Source: Calocera cornea HHB12733 (Eukaryota; Basidiomycota; Dacrymycetes; Dacrymycetales; Dacrymycetaceae). Taken from it: a stretch of 64,000 bases of DNA. Shown one piece after another: positions 54,243 to 63,953 of this stretch; position 1 is the first letter of the stretch, and every line of letters begins with the position of its first letter. Where the stretch lies: contig KV424048.1 in NCBI GenBank assembly GCA_001632435.1, positions 24,693 through 88,692 of the forward strand. Reading direction: 5' to 3'. Position numbers and translations under genes: made by a program. Under the pieces are notes generated by a model, which was not told the origin of the DNA, did no database searches, and was given only the letters and a program-made list of their open reading frames with translations.

Positions 54243-56828
54243 ATGTCTCTTCCTGTAGCTCCCAAGGACATCTCCGACCGCCCCCAGCAGGGCGCTGTCA
54301 CAGATCCCGTTCACCCGGGTCAGATGCAGGCCGACGTCGACCGCAAGCTCAGGCTGTACGGCATCGTTGAGGCATTCCGCAATGGTCGCATGCCGACCAA
54401 CGCCCAAATCAACGAGACTCTGACCTACCTCGAGTCCCATTCTCCCGTCGACATGTCCCAGCTCTCGTCCGAGGGACGTAAACTCATTGATGACACCCGT
54501 GACATCATTGAGACTGCCCGCAAGATCGTGATGGAGAAGAACGCCGATGAGCTCTTCCAGAACTTCGTCTGGCACACGACTTACGTCGACCCCAAGCGCG
54601 GCAAGGTCGTCGACAGCGTCGGCGATGCAGTCCCCGTCGGCCAGGAGCAGGCCAAAGCCGATGCTCAGCAAGGTTTGTCTACATTATTCTCCCTCATTGC
54701 GGCTGCTGACGTTCCCTCAGCTGCTGTGCACCTCCGTACCCTCCTCACCCTCTTCCTTACCAACGGCGAGGCTCGCAAGCTGCTCAGTGACGTTGGTCTC
54801 ATTGGCCGCGACATGTTCGCCACCGGTGCCGCCAAGGTCGCCGAGAAGGCTCGCCCCGACCCTGAGCGCATGGCGCGTGTCGACGATGCTGCTCCCTCCG
54901 ACCAGTGGCAGGGCGCTGACGGCAAAATCCATGGAACGAACGAGACGCCAGTGCTGCAGGCTACCCTTCCAGGTGGTCGTACCGTCCAGGCCCATCCCAA
55001 GGAACCCTTGGATGCTGCCACGTACCGTGACGCCGACGGCCAGCAGCGTCCGGCTGGCGATATCGCCCAGGAGGCACAAGAGCGCGCCCCCGTTGATGAT
55101 GTCACGGACCGGAGCCAGTGGGACGATGTTGGCACCAACGCCGCACGCGAGACAGCCGAGCCCCACGTTCGCGATGTTCAAGGCGCAGTTCAGTCCCAGC
55201 CCGACGACGACACCGATGCGCAGGCCGATGCCGGAAAGCGCACCCTCAAGCAGAAGTTTGGTGACTTCAAGGATAGCCTCAACAACCGTGTCCCGGACGA
55301 GTACCAGGATAAGGCCCGTGGCCATCGCGACGCAATCAAAGATCACTTCAACGAGCAGTTCCCCGAGGAACGCCGTGATCAGTTCATTTGGAGGATGAAG
55401 AAGGTTGTCGTCGAAAACCAGAAGCATGGTGACTACCAAGAGGCTATGAACTGGTTCCTTAACATGCTCGAGACCTACCATGGTCACGCGAAGACCGTTG
55501 CCGGTACCGGCGCTCAGTCGGCCAATGCCGTCACCGACGATCCGTCGCTGCAGCTGGCGTGGTCCGAGTTCCGCACTCTGCTGGAGCGCTTCGCCAACAA
55601 CCGCTCCATGCAGCCTATCATGGATGCTGTCAACGACCTTTACAACGACGCTCAGCAGGATGAAGGTCTCCGCCACTACTTCAGCCGCCTTGACGGCTTC
55701 GTCCGTCGCACCCTGCTTGAGCCTGGATACGTTCTGGCTCCCGAGTACGACGAAGATGCTCGCCGCATCCGTGAGGACGGCAAGCAATTCTTCGACCAGA
55801 AGTACGCTCCTCACAAGGACCGTCTCTTCGATACCGTCCAAGAGTTCTTCATGGCTATGGGGGACGATCCCTTGAACAAGCGCTTCGGCGACGACTGGCT
55901 TCGCTTGACAAACGATCTCTTATTCGACGAGAGCGGTCAGCTCACCTTCAAGAGCCACCTCTGGGGTGACATCCGCCGAGTCATTCTACCCGCCATCGTG
56001 GATCAGGTTGGATACGTCCCCATTCCCCGTATCGAGTACACCGACGACCAGCTTGACCTCGTCATCGAGAACCTTACCCTCCAAGGCCGCAACCTGCTCC
56101 CCAACGTCATCGAGCTCGAGGCCCAGAACTGGGTCAAGTTCTCGCCGTACTCGACTGTGTCTGACGATCATCATCATTCCTTCCGTGCCTCGTTCGGCCA
56201 CATACAAGCCGATCTCCGCGATGTTGCCTTCTACTTCAAGAAGAAGCAGGGCTTCCCCAAGCTCCAGGACTCTGGTGTTGCCGACGTCCTCATCGGCGGC
56301 TCGGGCATCAGCGGAACCGTGCACATCGCCTCCGCCGGCAAGGACAAGTCGTCCGTGTTCACTGTCAAGGACGTCAACGTCAAGATCGACACCCTTAACT
56401 TCTCCATCCGTGACTCCAAGCACGACACACTCTACAAGCTTCTCAAGCCCTTGGCTACTGGGCTCATCAAGAAGCAAATCGCCAAGGCCATGCAGGATGC
56501 CATTCGCACCGGCTTCGAGTACATCGACGGAGAGCTTGTTGGTGTGCGTGACCGGATGGACGAGGCTAAGGCGCAGGATGGCGCTTCGCGCACCGAGGTG
56601 CTGAAGCAAGTCTTCCAACGGAAGAAGGAGGAGGTCCAGAGCGTTAAGGAGAAGACTGGCGAGTTCAAGATTGATACGACCAAGGAGTCGATGCTACTCC
56701 CCGAGGTCGGCCACGAAGGAGGCTGGATTCAGAACCAATTTGAGCGGGCCTATGCTGCGAAGAGGGGCCAAGAGTGGAGGAGTGATGCATTCACCATTGT
56801 CCCTGATCGTTCTGCCAAGAGGGTCTAA
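54243..56828 (+). CDS. HAM1-type conserved fungal protein
   Basis: Two exons (54243-54672, 54721-56828) give 845 aa. The intron of 48 bp is a multiple of three and lies inside an open frame; I infer it from its GTTTGT donor, CTGAC branch site and CAG end, and because splicing joins ADAQQ to AAVHLRTLLTLFLTN, the continuous form expected of the family. The N-terminal 450 residues are helical (KLLSDVGLIGRDMFATGA; FNEQFPEERRDQFIWRMKKV). The C-terminal part (YVPIPRIEYTDDQLDLVIEN, then LTLQGRNLLPN; FTVKDVNVKIDTLNFSIRDS) resembles a lipid-binding BPI/TULIP-like fold reported for HAM1-type proteins. A negatively charged stretch (DDDTDAQADAGKR) separates the halves. Codon use is strongly biased (AAG, CTC, GGC), suggesting high expression, in line with a TATA promoter. 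The role in hyphae is not established. Confidence 0.88.
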   Translation: MSLPVAPKDISDRPQQGAVTDPVHPGQMQADVDRKLRLYGIVEAFRNGRMPTNAQINETLTYLESHSPVDMSQLSSEGRKLIDDTRDIIETARKIVMEKNADELFQNFVWHTTYVDPKRGKVVDSVGDAVPVGQEQAKADAQQGLSTLFSLIAAADVPSAAVHLRTLLTLFLTNGEARKLLSDVGLIGRDMFATGAAKVAEKARPDPERMARVDDAAPSDQWQGADGKIHGTNETPVLQATLPGGRTVQAHPKEPLDAATYRDADGQQRPAGDIAQEAQERAPVDDVTDRSQWDDVGTNAARETAEPHVRDVQGAVQSQPDDDTDAQADAGKRTLKQKFGDFKDSLNNRVPDEYQDKARGHRDAIKDHFNEQFPEERRDQFIWRMKKVVVENQKHGDYQEAMNWFLNMLETYHGHAKTVAGTGAQSANAVTDDPSLQLAWSEFRTLLERFANNRSMQPIMDAVNDLYNDAQQDEGLRHYFSRLDGFVRRTLLEPGYVLAPEYDEDARRIREDGKQFFDQKYAPHKDRLFDTVQEFFMAMGDDPLNKRFGDDWLRLTNDLLFDESGQLTFKSHLWGDIRRVILPAIVDQVGYVPIPRIEYTDDQLDLVIENLTLQGRNLLPNVIELEAQNWVKFSPYSTVSDDHHHSFRASFGHIQADLRDVAFYFKKKQGFPKLQDSGVADVLIGGSGISGTVHIASAGKDKSSVFTVKDVNVKIDTLNFSIRDSKHDTLYKLLKPLATGLIKKQIAKAMQDAIRTGFEYIDGELVGVRDRMDEAKAQDGASRTEVLKQVFQRKKEEVQSVKEKTGEFKIDTTKESMLLPEVGHEGGWIQNQFERAYAAKRGQEWRSDAFTIVPDRSAKRV
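54673..54720 (+). other. In-frame 48-bp intron (3n) of the HAM1-type gene
   Basis: Because it has no stop codon and is divisible by three, retention would insert 16 residues (GLSTLFSLIAAADVPS) after Gln143 without shifting the frame. Donor GTTTGT is weaker than others in the window. Confidence 0.7.
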
Positions 56829-57462
56829 ACGAGCTTGATATTCTGTGTCATGTGTGGTGTGGACTCTCTGCGATGCCTAAACGCTCGCGTTACGATTCAC
56901 TCTGTAGCGATATACTAGTAATTCTGTACATGTTCGCCGGCCCCGTAGTAGGGTTTTGCGGAGTTGCAGCGAAATGCGATGATCGTGTTCTCTTCATTCG
57001 AGGTTGGCAGCGTCGTGTCCGCGCTGCGTATGCAAGCTCTGATCGCCATCAGAGCTGGTCCCTGAGACATTGTCATAAATTCGTCTAGCTGTGCAAATTA
57101 GAGCTGCACCTCGGATTTGCTGTGCAGTGCATCTATGCGAGAACTGCTCGGTTGATAAGGGGGGTGGACGGGGCTGGGACGGATCAATCAGCTTATGCGG
57201 GAGATGATGACCAACGCCCCTCATGACATGCCTTCTAATCGACCTTTACAGCCTCTCACGGTACCCGCTTGACCAAGTTGACACCGCCCAAAGCCTTGTG
57301 GGAAAGGTGAAAGCATAGCCTTACTCGACCTTCCATGGGGCCTTCATCAATGGTTTGATAATGCAGGCGTCAACCATCGAGCATTTAAGACAGCTACATT
57401 GGATTGTGAATTCACGTACGGCAAGAGACGCCCCAATATACCCTCCGAGAGAAACTTCAGCC
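56829..57462. other. Intergenic region
   Basis: 630 bp between the HAM1-type gene and the next membrane-protein gene. The last 110 bp are an open frame in phase with that gene (Met at 57355), so the real start could lie there. No other signal was found. Confidence 0.45.
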
Positions 57463-58233
57463 ATGTCGAATACCCTTGACATTCTCGCTTCTGATCCCTC
57501 TATCACGTATTTGCCGGATGGAGCATGGAATTCAACCAGCTATTATGGCAATATTTCTTATGCATTCGGGGACGTGCAGATCCTATATACCTTCTCAGGT
57601 AGGGTGACGTATAGATAGGTTGTTATCGCCGCCTCACACTTCCGCAGAACCAGCTACTGGAATTGCTTGGTATGGCTCCAAAAGCGGCAGCGGTGGGAAT
57701 GCCCAAGTCTGCTTCGATTGCTCGCTCAACAGCACCAGCGGTTTCCTGGTCGACTACGCGGATGCATCAGCGGGGAATTCTGTCCCACAGCCCGGCATCA
57801 TTGCCGCATGGACAGATTTAAGCTACGCCATCCACAACATCACCGTCACAAACATCTACGACGCCAGTGCAAACCAAGGACAGGGAGGTTTCGGCTGGCT
57901 ATACTTTCAAGGCTTCCAGCTGACTGGGACAGACGGTTCGAATGGTTCGTACCGCGTCTTGTTCTACGACATGACACTGACAGATGATTAGCAAACAACG
58001 GCACTCTGCCCACTACTGCGGTGTCCGCTTCGAGTTCCACACCGACGTCCCAACTGGCATCTACTGTCACGGTTACCCAACAGGTCACTATAACCGACAT
58101 TGTAACCGTGACAGCAACTGCACCTAGCTCAAGCCCGACACACAGCAGCTGTGCAAACAAGCTCTCCCTATGCTATCTATGGGCATATGTCGCAGTGTTG
58201 ACAATGCTTCTGTTCCGCTGCGTTTCCATCTGA
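57463..58233 (+). CDS. Surface protein with C-terminal hydrophobic anchor, relative of the protein at 20054
   Basis: Three exons (57463-57598, 57648-57944, 57992-58233) give 224 aa. The extracellular region (WNSTSYYGNISYAFGD, EPATGIAWYGSKSGSGG, AQVCFDCSLNSTSGFLVDYA, HNITVTNIYDASANQGQG) parallels the ectodomain of the minus-strand gene ending at 20054, including the C-x-D-C pair. A Ser/Thr/Val-rich stalk (STPTSQLASTVTVTQQVTIT) precedes a C-terminal hydrophobic segment (LCYLWAYVAVLTMLLFRCVS) that ends the protein, so the long cytoplasmic tail of the relative is absent. It may be GPI-anchored or tail-anchored. The N-terminus is uncertain: no signal peptide follows Met 57463, and an in-frame upstream Met at 57355 gives MIMQASTIEHLRQLHWIV, also not a clear signal. 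A missing upstream exon is possible. Confidence 0.75.
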
Positions 58234-58386
58234 AGTCAGCGAAAACGCTTATCAATCCAACACACCACCTGGTTCGTGCGCGACGACAGTTCCCAGCAAT
58301 GCCCATTCAGATACGACTCTCATGATGCCCCTGTATTATAGCGATACAATTTATGAGTACATTGAGCACTAAAGTCCCGGATGACC

Positions 58387-60989
58387 CTATGGGAGGAAGG
58401 ATGGCCAAGCCTGACTAGGAGTGGCCGGTTGTATCGGCCCTGCCGTCAGGACCATATTCCGAGGCGTAAACTGAACATCAATAACCGGGGTCCGCTTAGT
58501 GGGGAATGTCGCAAGCAGGTCCGAACTATGATGGATCAGCAGCACTCTGAATTGTTGATAGGTTGGCACTCACGTCTCGTTCTTGTCCGTAACATCCTCG
58601 CCCAGACCAGCAACGTTCCCGCCTGCAGACTTCACGTCCCAGCATCGAACGGTCCAATCAGCGCTGCCGCTGACCAGAACGTTCGACTCCGCGCTGAACG
58701 ACAGTGAATGGATCGCGGCATTATGCCCAGTCATCTTCTTGATGCGCCGGCCAGAGTTCAGGTCCCAAAGATTGATCGAGAGATCATCGGCCGCGCTGGC
58801 GAGATAGCGGCCATCGGGACTGAATGCCATGGAGGTGACCGCACCTTGATGGCCCACAAAGACTCTTACGCACGCCCCTCGTTGAACATCCCAAAGTCTT
58901 GCGGTCCAGTCGCTTGATCCAGTGGCAAGATACAACGAGTTTGGATGGAATCGGACAACCTGTGGTGCAAATCAGCATATATTCGTCAAGGATGGTGGGT
59001 GTCACGCACATCAACGTCACTCAGATGGCCAGCAAATACGCGCAGGGGTGCAACGCGGTCAGTGCACCATAGTCGGGCTGTCTTATCCCGGCTCCCACTG
59101 GCGAAGTATGTTCCAAGCGGACCCCACTGGACGTCCCAAACGGGGCTCTCGTGGCCACGATATGCGACGACATTTGCCAAGGTATCCAGAGACCATAATC
59201 GAATTGTCGCGTCAGCAGATGACGACAACAGCCAGTGGGGTGCGCCGGCCGACCCAGCGAGAGGGTCGAATGCGACAGAGTAGACGGGAGCGGAGTGGCC
59301 GATGAGTTTACGCGTTGTTGATCCCGACTTGTCACGAATCCTTCGGAGGTCACGCGCTGAATGGAAATGAGTACATGGCGTCAAATAGGAATGGTGATCC
59401 TTCTCACCTTCTCGAATGTTGTTCACGTCGAAGTCGCTCCGCAAACCTCGTATCTTTTCACCTTTCAGATTCCATAGACGGATATAGCTCTGTTCAAATC
59501 CAGCTGCCAAAAGAGAAGAGTCTTGGGAGAACGTTGCGCAGGGTATATTCCTGATTAAACTTTAGTGGAATCCCGTCGCTCACGGAGAGCCGACCTACCC
59601 ATCCGGAACATCATGTAGTGTATACATGCAGATACTGGGCAAGGCCACAGCCTTTCGTCGCCCAGGTGTGACGTCTGCCGTAGCAGAGCTCTGCAGGAGA
59701 GTCGGATCTAACCGGATCCGTTTTCGCTCGTCGGCCACTCGTGCAACTTCACGCCGAACATCGACTTCCCGGAAGGAGGGTGGGAGCGGCGGCATGTCCT
59801 CAGGGGCGACCGGGGGAAGTTCCCCGTCTTGCTTCTCTTTTGGTCGATCCAAATCCATGCCAGTACCATCGTCCGGCATGGTCTCTTTGATCAAGCGATC
59901 CGCTTCATCGCGTAGGGCTGGATCCATCGGCGGCTTTCCGAGCTTCAGCGGCGATTGTGCAGCATTGAACGCGGCAGGGTCAGCGGAGGTTGATGCCCTG
60001 CCTTTTGTGGCAGGAGAAGCTCCAGCAACAAGTGATGAGACCAGGCCGGTCGACTCCTCGAGATTGCCCTGGGAAAGCAATGCCGACGTTGTGGCGGCCA
60101 CTGGCATGGGTTAGACGAGGTACATGTGAATCAACGAGAAGAGCTTACCATCTATCTTCAGATGAGCGTTCACCACTCGTAAGACAGCATCTCTCCCGCG
60201 TCTTCCCTTCTCTCCGCCAAAGCTATCCCCCACGCCCCCACCAGTGCCACCCATGCCATCGGTCAACCAGCCAACGAACAGCGCGAATCCACTTTTGCTC
60301 ATTCGTAGCCGGTATGGCTCTTTGCGAAAGCGCGCAGCTTCTTCATCGGTGGTCATATGTATCGGTAGGAGGAGGGTCGAAAGATGGTGGAGAGTAGCGG
60401 AGTGTGTAGGTAGGAGGCGAGGAGAATAGGCTTCGTAGAATCGAACGGCTAAGACGAGTAAGCCGCGGCTTCAATAACATTGTTTTCTGTACACACCTGC
60501 TTCTTTCAATCCCAACTGCACGAGATCGAGGTAGAAGTGTACAAATACAGGGAAGAGTAACGGCGAGAACTCGATCTGAAGGGCAATGAGCATATATGTC
60601 TGCTACTGAGCACAGATTGTGCATACCCGATAGATGTCCAGCGAGCCGTCCACCCAGGCCTCGAGCTCCTTGAAGCCATCGTTCCGAGCCGCCGGATCGA
60701 GCATGAGTGCACTCTGCACATCCACGCCAGCAATGTACTTCAATCCAGGTAGGGATTCTGCGGAGGTGGACACGTCTGGCTTGTTGTTCTCCACCATCTG
60801 CGTGAGCGAGTAGTCCGTGTGAAGAGCCTGTTCCGCATTTTTGAAGCCTTTTGCTCGCAGATACTGCAGGACGAATTGGTGCTGCTGATCGGGAGTGATT
60901 GTCGGTTGTTGGACGGGCACCGGAGGAGCGGCGACGGCTGGCGACGTGCTCTCCGGAGGAGACGACGACGCGTTGGGAGTCGCCGACAT
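58387..60989 (-). CDS. TAF5: TFIID subunit TAF5 (WD40 protein)
   Basis: Eight exons (60627-60989, 60497-60575, 60149-60448, 59599-60100, 59408-59550, 59010-59356, 58574-58959, 58387-58525) give 752 aa. TAF5 is a scaffold of TFIID and, in many fungi, of SAGA. A LisH-like segment (QFVLQYLRAKGFKNAEQAL) at about residues 38-60 is followed by the NTD2 domain (IEFSPLLFPVFVHFYLDLVQ, RFYEAYSPRLLPTHSATLHH, VNAHLKIDG). A charged linker (SPLKLGKPPMDPALRDEADR, DDGTGMDLDRPKEKQ) leads to the WD40 propeller: IRLWNLKGEKIRGL, LIGHSAPVYSVAFDP, TIRLWSLDT, TARLWCTDR, VVRFHPNSLYLATGSSDWTA, INLWDLNSGRRIKK, TVRCWDVKS. The last short exon finishes with a TAF5-typical tail (FPTKRTPVIDVQFTPRNMVL). All family parts are present. 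It is divergent from the RING-CH gene, with 400 bp between starts. Confidence 0.94.
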
Positions 60990-61389
60990 CTTGTTCCCGC
61001 AGACACCAAGGTATGTCGACAGAGACGGATCGACCAGAGCGTGCTATAGAGTAAGCGCGGGCCCGCTGCAATTAGTCGTAGAGATATAGACAGGCGCCCG
61101 GAGAACAACACGCTTTTAAGTACGACACCGTGCTGCAAGTTGGGTGGCGAGAAGCTTGAGCTCAGGGACCACACCCAAGAATACGGACAACAACACGCAC
61201 CGCCACCCACACCTTACCCCACCCGGCCGAGCCGCGCCTGGACACGTCGTCCGGCAATCGTCCACCGAAACGCATGACATGAACGGACGCCGGTTTCACA
61301 AACATCGCAAAGCCTGCCGTCCTCTGCATTCACTACCGTACTCTCCGTCTTTCCTTCTCCTTCCACCTCTCTTCTGAGCAACTTGACTA
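60990..61389. other. Bidirectional promoter of TAF5 and the RING-CH gene
   Basis: 400 bp between divergent start codons. The right side ends in a C/T-rich leader (CCTTCTCCTTCCACCTCTC). No TATA box was recognised on either strand, as is common for housekeeping genes. Confidence 0.5.
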
Positions 61390-62792
61390 ATGGACTTCGA
61401 CGAGCATCACCCACACGTTCTGCCTCCTCCTCGGGATGGGCGCTTACAGTCCCCGTCTCCATCAGAGAACGAGGACGAGAAAGCAGTCGAGGACTTTCTT
61501 ATCGAGCCACGGACGCCTTCTCCACCGCCGGGACCGGAGGATGAGCGCATGTGCCGTATATGCTTTGGAGGGGTTGAGGACGAAGCGGACATGGGCAAGC
61601 TCATACGGCCCTGTCTCTGCAAGGGATCCGTCTCGGTACGCATCACTGTCGCCCTCTGTCCCTTCAGTGCCGCTAAATCCCCGCGCAGGATGTGCACGTC
61701 AAATGTCTGAACGATTGGCGAAGAGCCTCTCGCAATCGGACGTCGTACTTGGCATGCTCTCAATGCGGCTATCGTTATCATTTCGCTCGAACTCGTGTAG
61801 CTGGGCTAGCGACAAATCCAAGTGCGTTCCTGCACCACTTGCCAAGGGGGCGCATGCTGATCACGCTATAGTTGTGCTCTTTATGGCTACGATAATTCTT
61901 TTCCTTGTTATCACCTTCATTGCGGGAAGCGTGATGTCGTATTTCCTACCACCCTCTCTACTCGCTCCGTCCACCGCCGAGCCACCCCCAGCCTCGAAAG
62001 CGGCTCATCTTCTGCAATCACTCCTCGAGGAAGCCGACGAAGATGAAGACGATTTCACCTCTCAACTCTTTATCTATACTCCGGCAGGGGCTATACAGGA
62101 CGTCCTTGAATCTGCATTGCGTGCATTCGTTTCTGGCGATGCCTTCACTCTCGTTGGATCCTGGTTCGGCTATAAACCCACCACCAAGCACATCCCAATT
62201 CAAGTAACCGGCTTCAAGCAAACGGTCCGCATCGTCAAGGAACAACCTCCTGCCTTGCCCGTACCAGGATTCCTTGGCGGTATCGTTCAAAAACTGCTCA
62301 TTGGCACAGCGACCGTCGGCATTCTCTCGTTCATCAATCTGCTCTTATCCTTTTCACTGCTCCTTCCCGTCCAGCTGGGACTTCGAAACATCTTTCGTCG
62401 CGGTCGGCGCGATACAAGTCCCACCAGCACTGCTCTTATCATCCTCTTTGTTGCTATTGGACTCGGCCGGTACGTGCACGTGTTCCATGCGCTCCACCTT
62501 TTGCTGAATCGCTTTCAGAGCAATACACAAAGTGTACAAGCTCATCCGTACTCTTGCCGGCTACATTCTCCTTCGTGCGGAGACGGCAATTCTAGAGGTT
62601 ACCCAAGAAGACGAGGTGCGCGAGCAGAACACCGTGCGCGCCTATCTGCAGCAGCAGCGCCTTAAGTTCATGATTTGGCGAAACTGGGTCCTCCGACTAT
62701 TAAAATTCGACCGAGCCGCTTGGGGTGATGCACGAAGAGCAGTACGGGCAAGATACCAGGCACTCCTCGTCCAAGGAGACCCCGCACAGTGA
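61390..62792 (+). CDS. RING-CH (MARCH-type) membrane E3 ubiquitin ligase
   Basis: Four exons (61390-61635, 61689-61821, 61872-62469, 62519-62792) give 416 aa. The RING-CH finger is complete in C4HC3 order: Cys55 and Cys58 (MCRICFGG), Cys75 and Cys77 (RPCLCKGS), His85 and Cys88 (VHVKCLNDW), Cys105 and Cys108 (LACSQCGY). An acidic, Ser/Pro-rich N-terminus precedes it. After the finger come hydrophobic segments near residues 128-152 (VLFMATIILFLVITFIAGSV), about 265-290 (LSFINLLLSFSLLLPV) and about 305-325 (TALIILFVAIGLGR), so it is an integral membrane ligase, probably of ER or Golgi. The C-terminal cytosolic helix (VREQNTVRAYLQQQRLKFMI) may be a coiled coil. It is shorter than Doa10/SSM4 and closer to fungal MARCH-like proteins. 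Substrates unknown. Confidence 0.9.
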
Positions 62793-63502
62793 CCCGTTGA
62801 ATGGCTACCCTGATACATTATGATACCCAAATTCACTCCTGTTGTAACACCACGACTACGGTTATGTATTTCCTGTACTTTGATAGGAACCACGCTCAAA
62901 ATGGGTGGAATAAACAGTTATTTGTGCTTAGAGCCGTGCTTCCTTTTAGCCTGACTCCTTCATTGCCAACCGTTTGACTTATCCATTCGAGAACCTTACC
63001 CTAACCCTCCCGCCGGTCAGGGTAAGGGTTACACCCTAACTGCCATTCTTGCAACCCTAACCCCAAATACTTCTTAGGCCTATCTAAGTCACTTCTCTGC
63101 ACAGGTTAGGGTCAGGGCTACCTATAATGCCAGTATGGCAATATAGTATCTATAATGAAGCAAATCAGGCCGTGGCGATGAACCCGCGCACGTTTCGCCC
63201 ACGTGCGGGCAAGGGTCCAGTGGCTGTGTGGGCTGGACGCGCGTCTCTTTGCCCCAATGGCACGCTCTGCCAGCCCCTTGCCCCTTGACTCCCCCCAACC
63301 ACTAAGGGTAGGGATATCCCATGGCTTGCATGGCAGCGAGGGGATAGCTGGACCACTGACGTGCACACGTCTATGGTATAACCTCATTGGTGGGCAATTC
63401 TTCCCTTTTTCTTTTGGGGTTGCATTTTGTGAATTCCTTGATTACAGTCACTGCAACTTTCCACCCAGTTATTAAAGGGAAACTGCCACATTTTGCTTCC
63501 AC
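62793..63502. other. Gene-free right flank with telomere-like motifs
   Basis: Beyond the RING-CH gene no coding region is seen. 62992-63117 carries several CCCTAA/TTAGGG pieces. Further on, 63181-63212 has a hairpin (CCCGCGCACGT ... ACGTGCGGG). Composition alternates AT-rich and GC-rich, unlike the genes to the left. Confidence 0.5.
62992..63117. repeat. Telomere-like CCCTAA motifs in inverted arrangement
   Basis: CCTTACCCTAACCCT starts at 62994; its first nine bases pair perfectly with AGGGTAAGG at 63019-63027, forming a hairpin. ACACCCTAAC (63031-63040), GCAACCCTAACCCC (63051-63064) and AGGTTAGGGTCAGGG (63103-63117) follow. The most regular unit, CCCTAA, equals the basidiomycete telomere repeat, but there is no uninterrupted array. 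Confidence 0.6.
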
Positions 63503-63628
63503 CCTAAGCGCTGCACCGGGTCCAAATGGGGCATTTGGACCCCCCCTGCACGGACGTCGTTTCAACAACGAATAATAATTATTATTCAAAATAAAAAGGC
63601 GCGCCCGATAGGGGCGCGTCTCACCTAT
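63503..63628. repeat. 126-bp direct repeat, copy 1
   Basis: Matches 63828-63953 with about three differences at an offset of 325 bp. It contains three palindromes: GGGTCCAAATG / CATTTGGACCC (63518-63542), the perfect AATAATAATTATTATT, and CGCGCCC-GATA-GGGGCGCG. Confidence 0.9.
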
Positions 63629-63667
63629 ACAGAACGCGAAAAAAAAAGAGAATTAATTATACCATTG

Positions 63668-63814
63668 TTGAGAAACTCGCCCCGGCGGGGGGCGAGTCTC
63701 AACGTTTCGCGCGTGCTGCAAACGTGGAGCAAACTCCACGTTTGCAGCACAACTCCGGAGCGAACGCGCGTTTCGCTCCGGCAGGAGGTCGGGGGGCCCA
63801 AGCCCGACCTCCTG
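63668..63814. repeat. Array of consecutive GC-rich hairpins
   Basis: Four stem-loops stand side by side: about 63668-63702 (TTGAGA-CTCGCCCC arms with a 2-nt bulge); 63713-63750 (perfect 17-bp arms GTGCTGCAAACGTGGAG, 4-nt loop); 63755-63781 (perfect 10-bp arms CCGGAGCGAA); 63782-63814 (perfect 12-bp arms CAGGAGGTCGGG, 9-nt loop). The array lies between the two 126-bp repeats. Confidence 0.9.
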
Positions 63815-63827
63815 AAGAAATCTAAAT

Positions 63828-63953
63828 CCTAAGCACTGCACAGGGTCCAAATGGGGCATTTGGACCCCCCCTGCACGAACGTCGTTTCAACAACGAATAA
63901 TAATTATTATTCAAAATAAAAAGGCGCGCCCGATAGGGGCGCGTCTCACCTAT
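63828..63953. repeat. 126-bp direct repeat, copy 2
   Basis: Second copy of 63503-63628, with the same palindromes and flanked on the left by the hairpin array. The window ends 47 bp later in a G run, possibly an assembly end or low-quality sequence. Confidence 0.9.

Noticed and set aside
54717..55841. 374-codon frame antisense to the HAM1-type gene
   Set aside because: Product of strong third-position bias of the real gene; no domain or splice support.
62992..63117. True chromosome end
   Set aside because: CCCTAA motifs are broken, occur in both orientations and sequence continues for 900 bp, so this is not a functional telomere array.
63503..63953. CRISPR-like interpretation of the repeats and hairpins
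   Set aside because: Only two long direct repeats with no equal-sized spacers, in a eukaryotic genome; not a CRISPR array.
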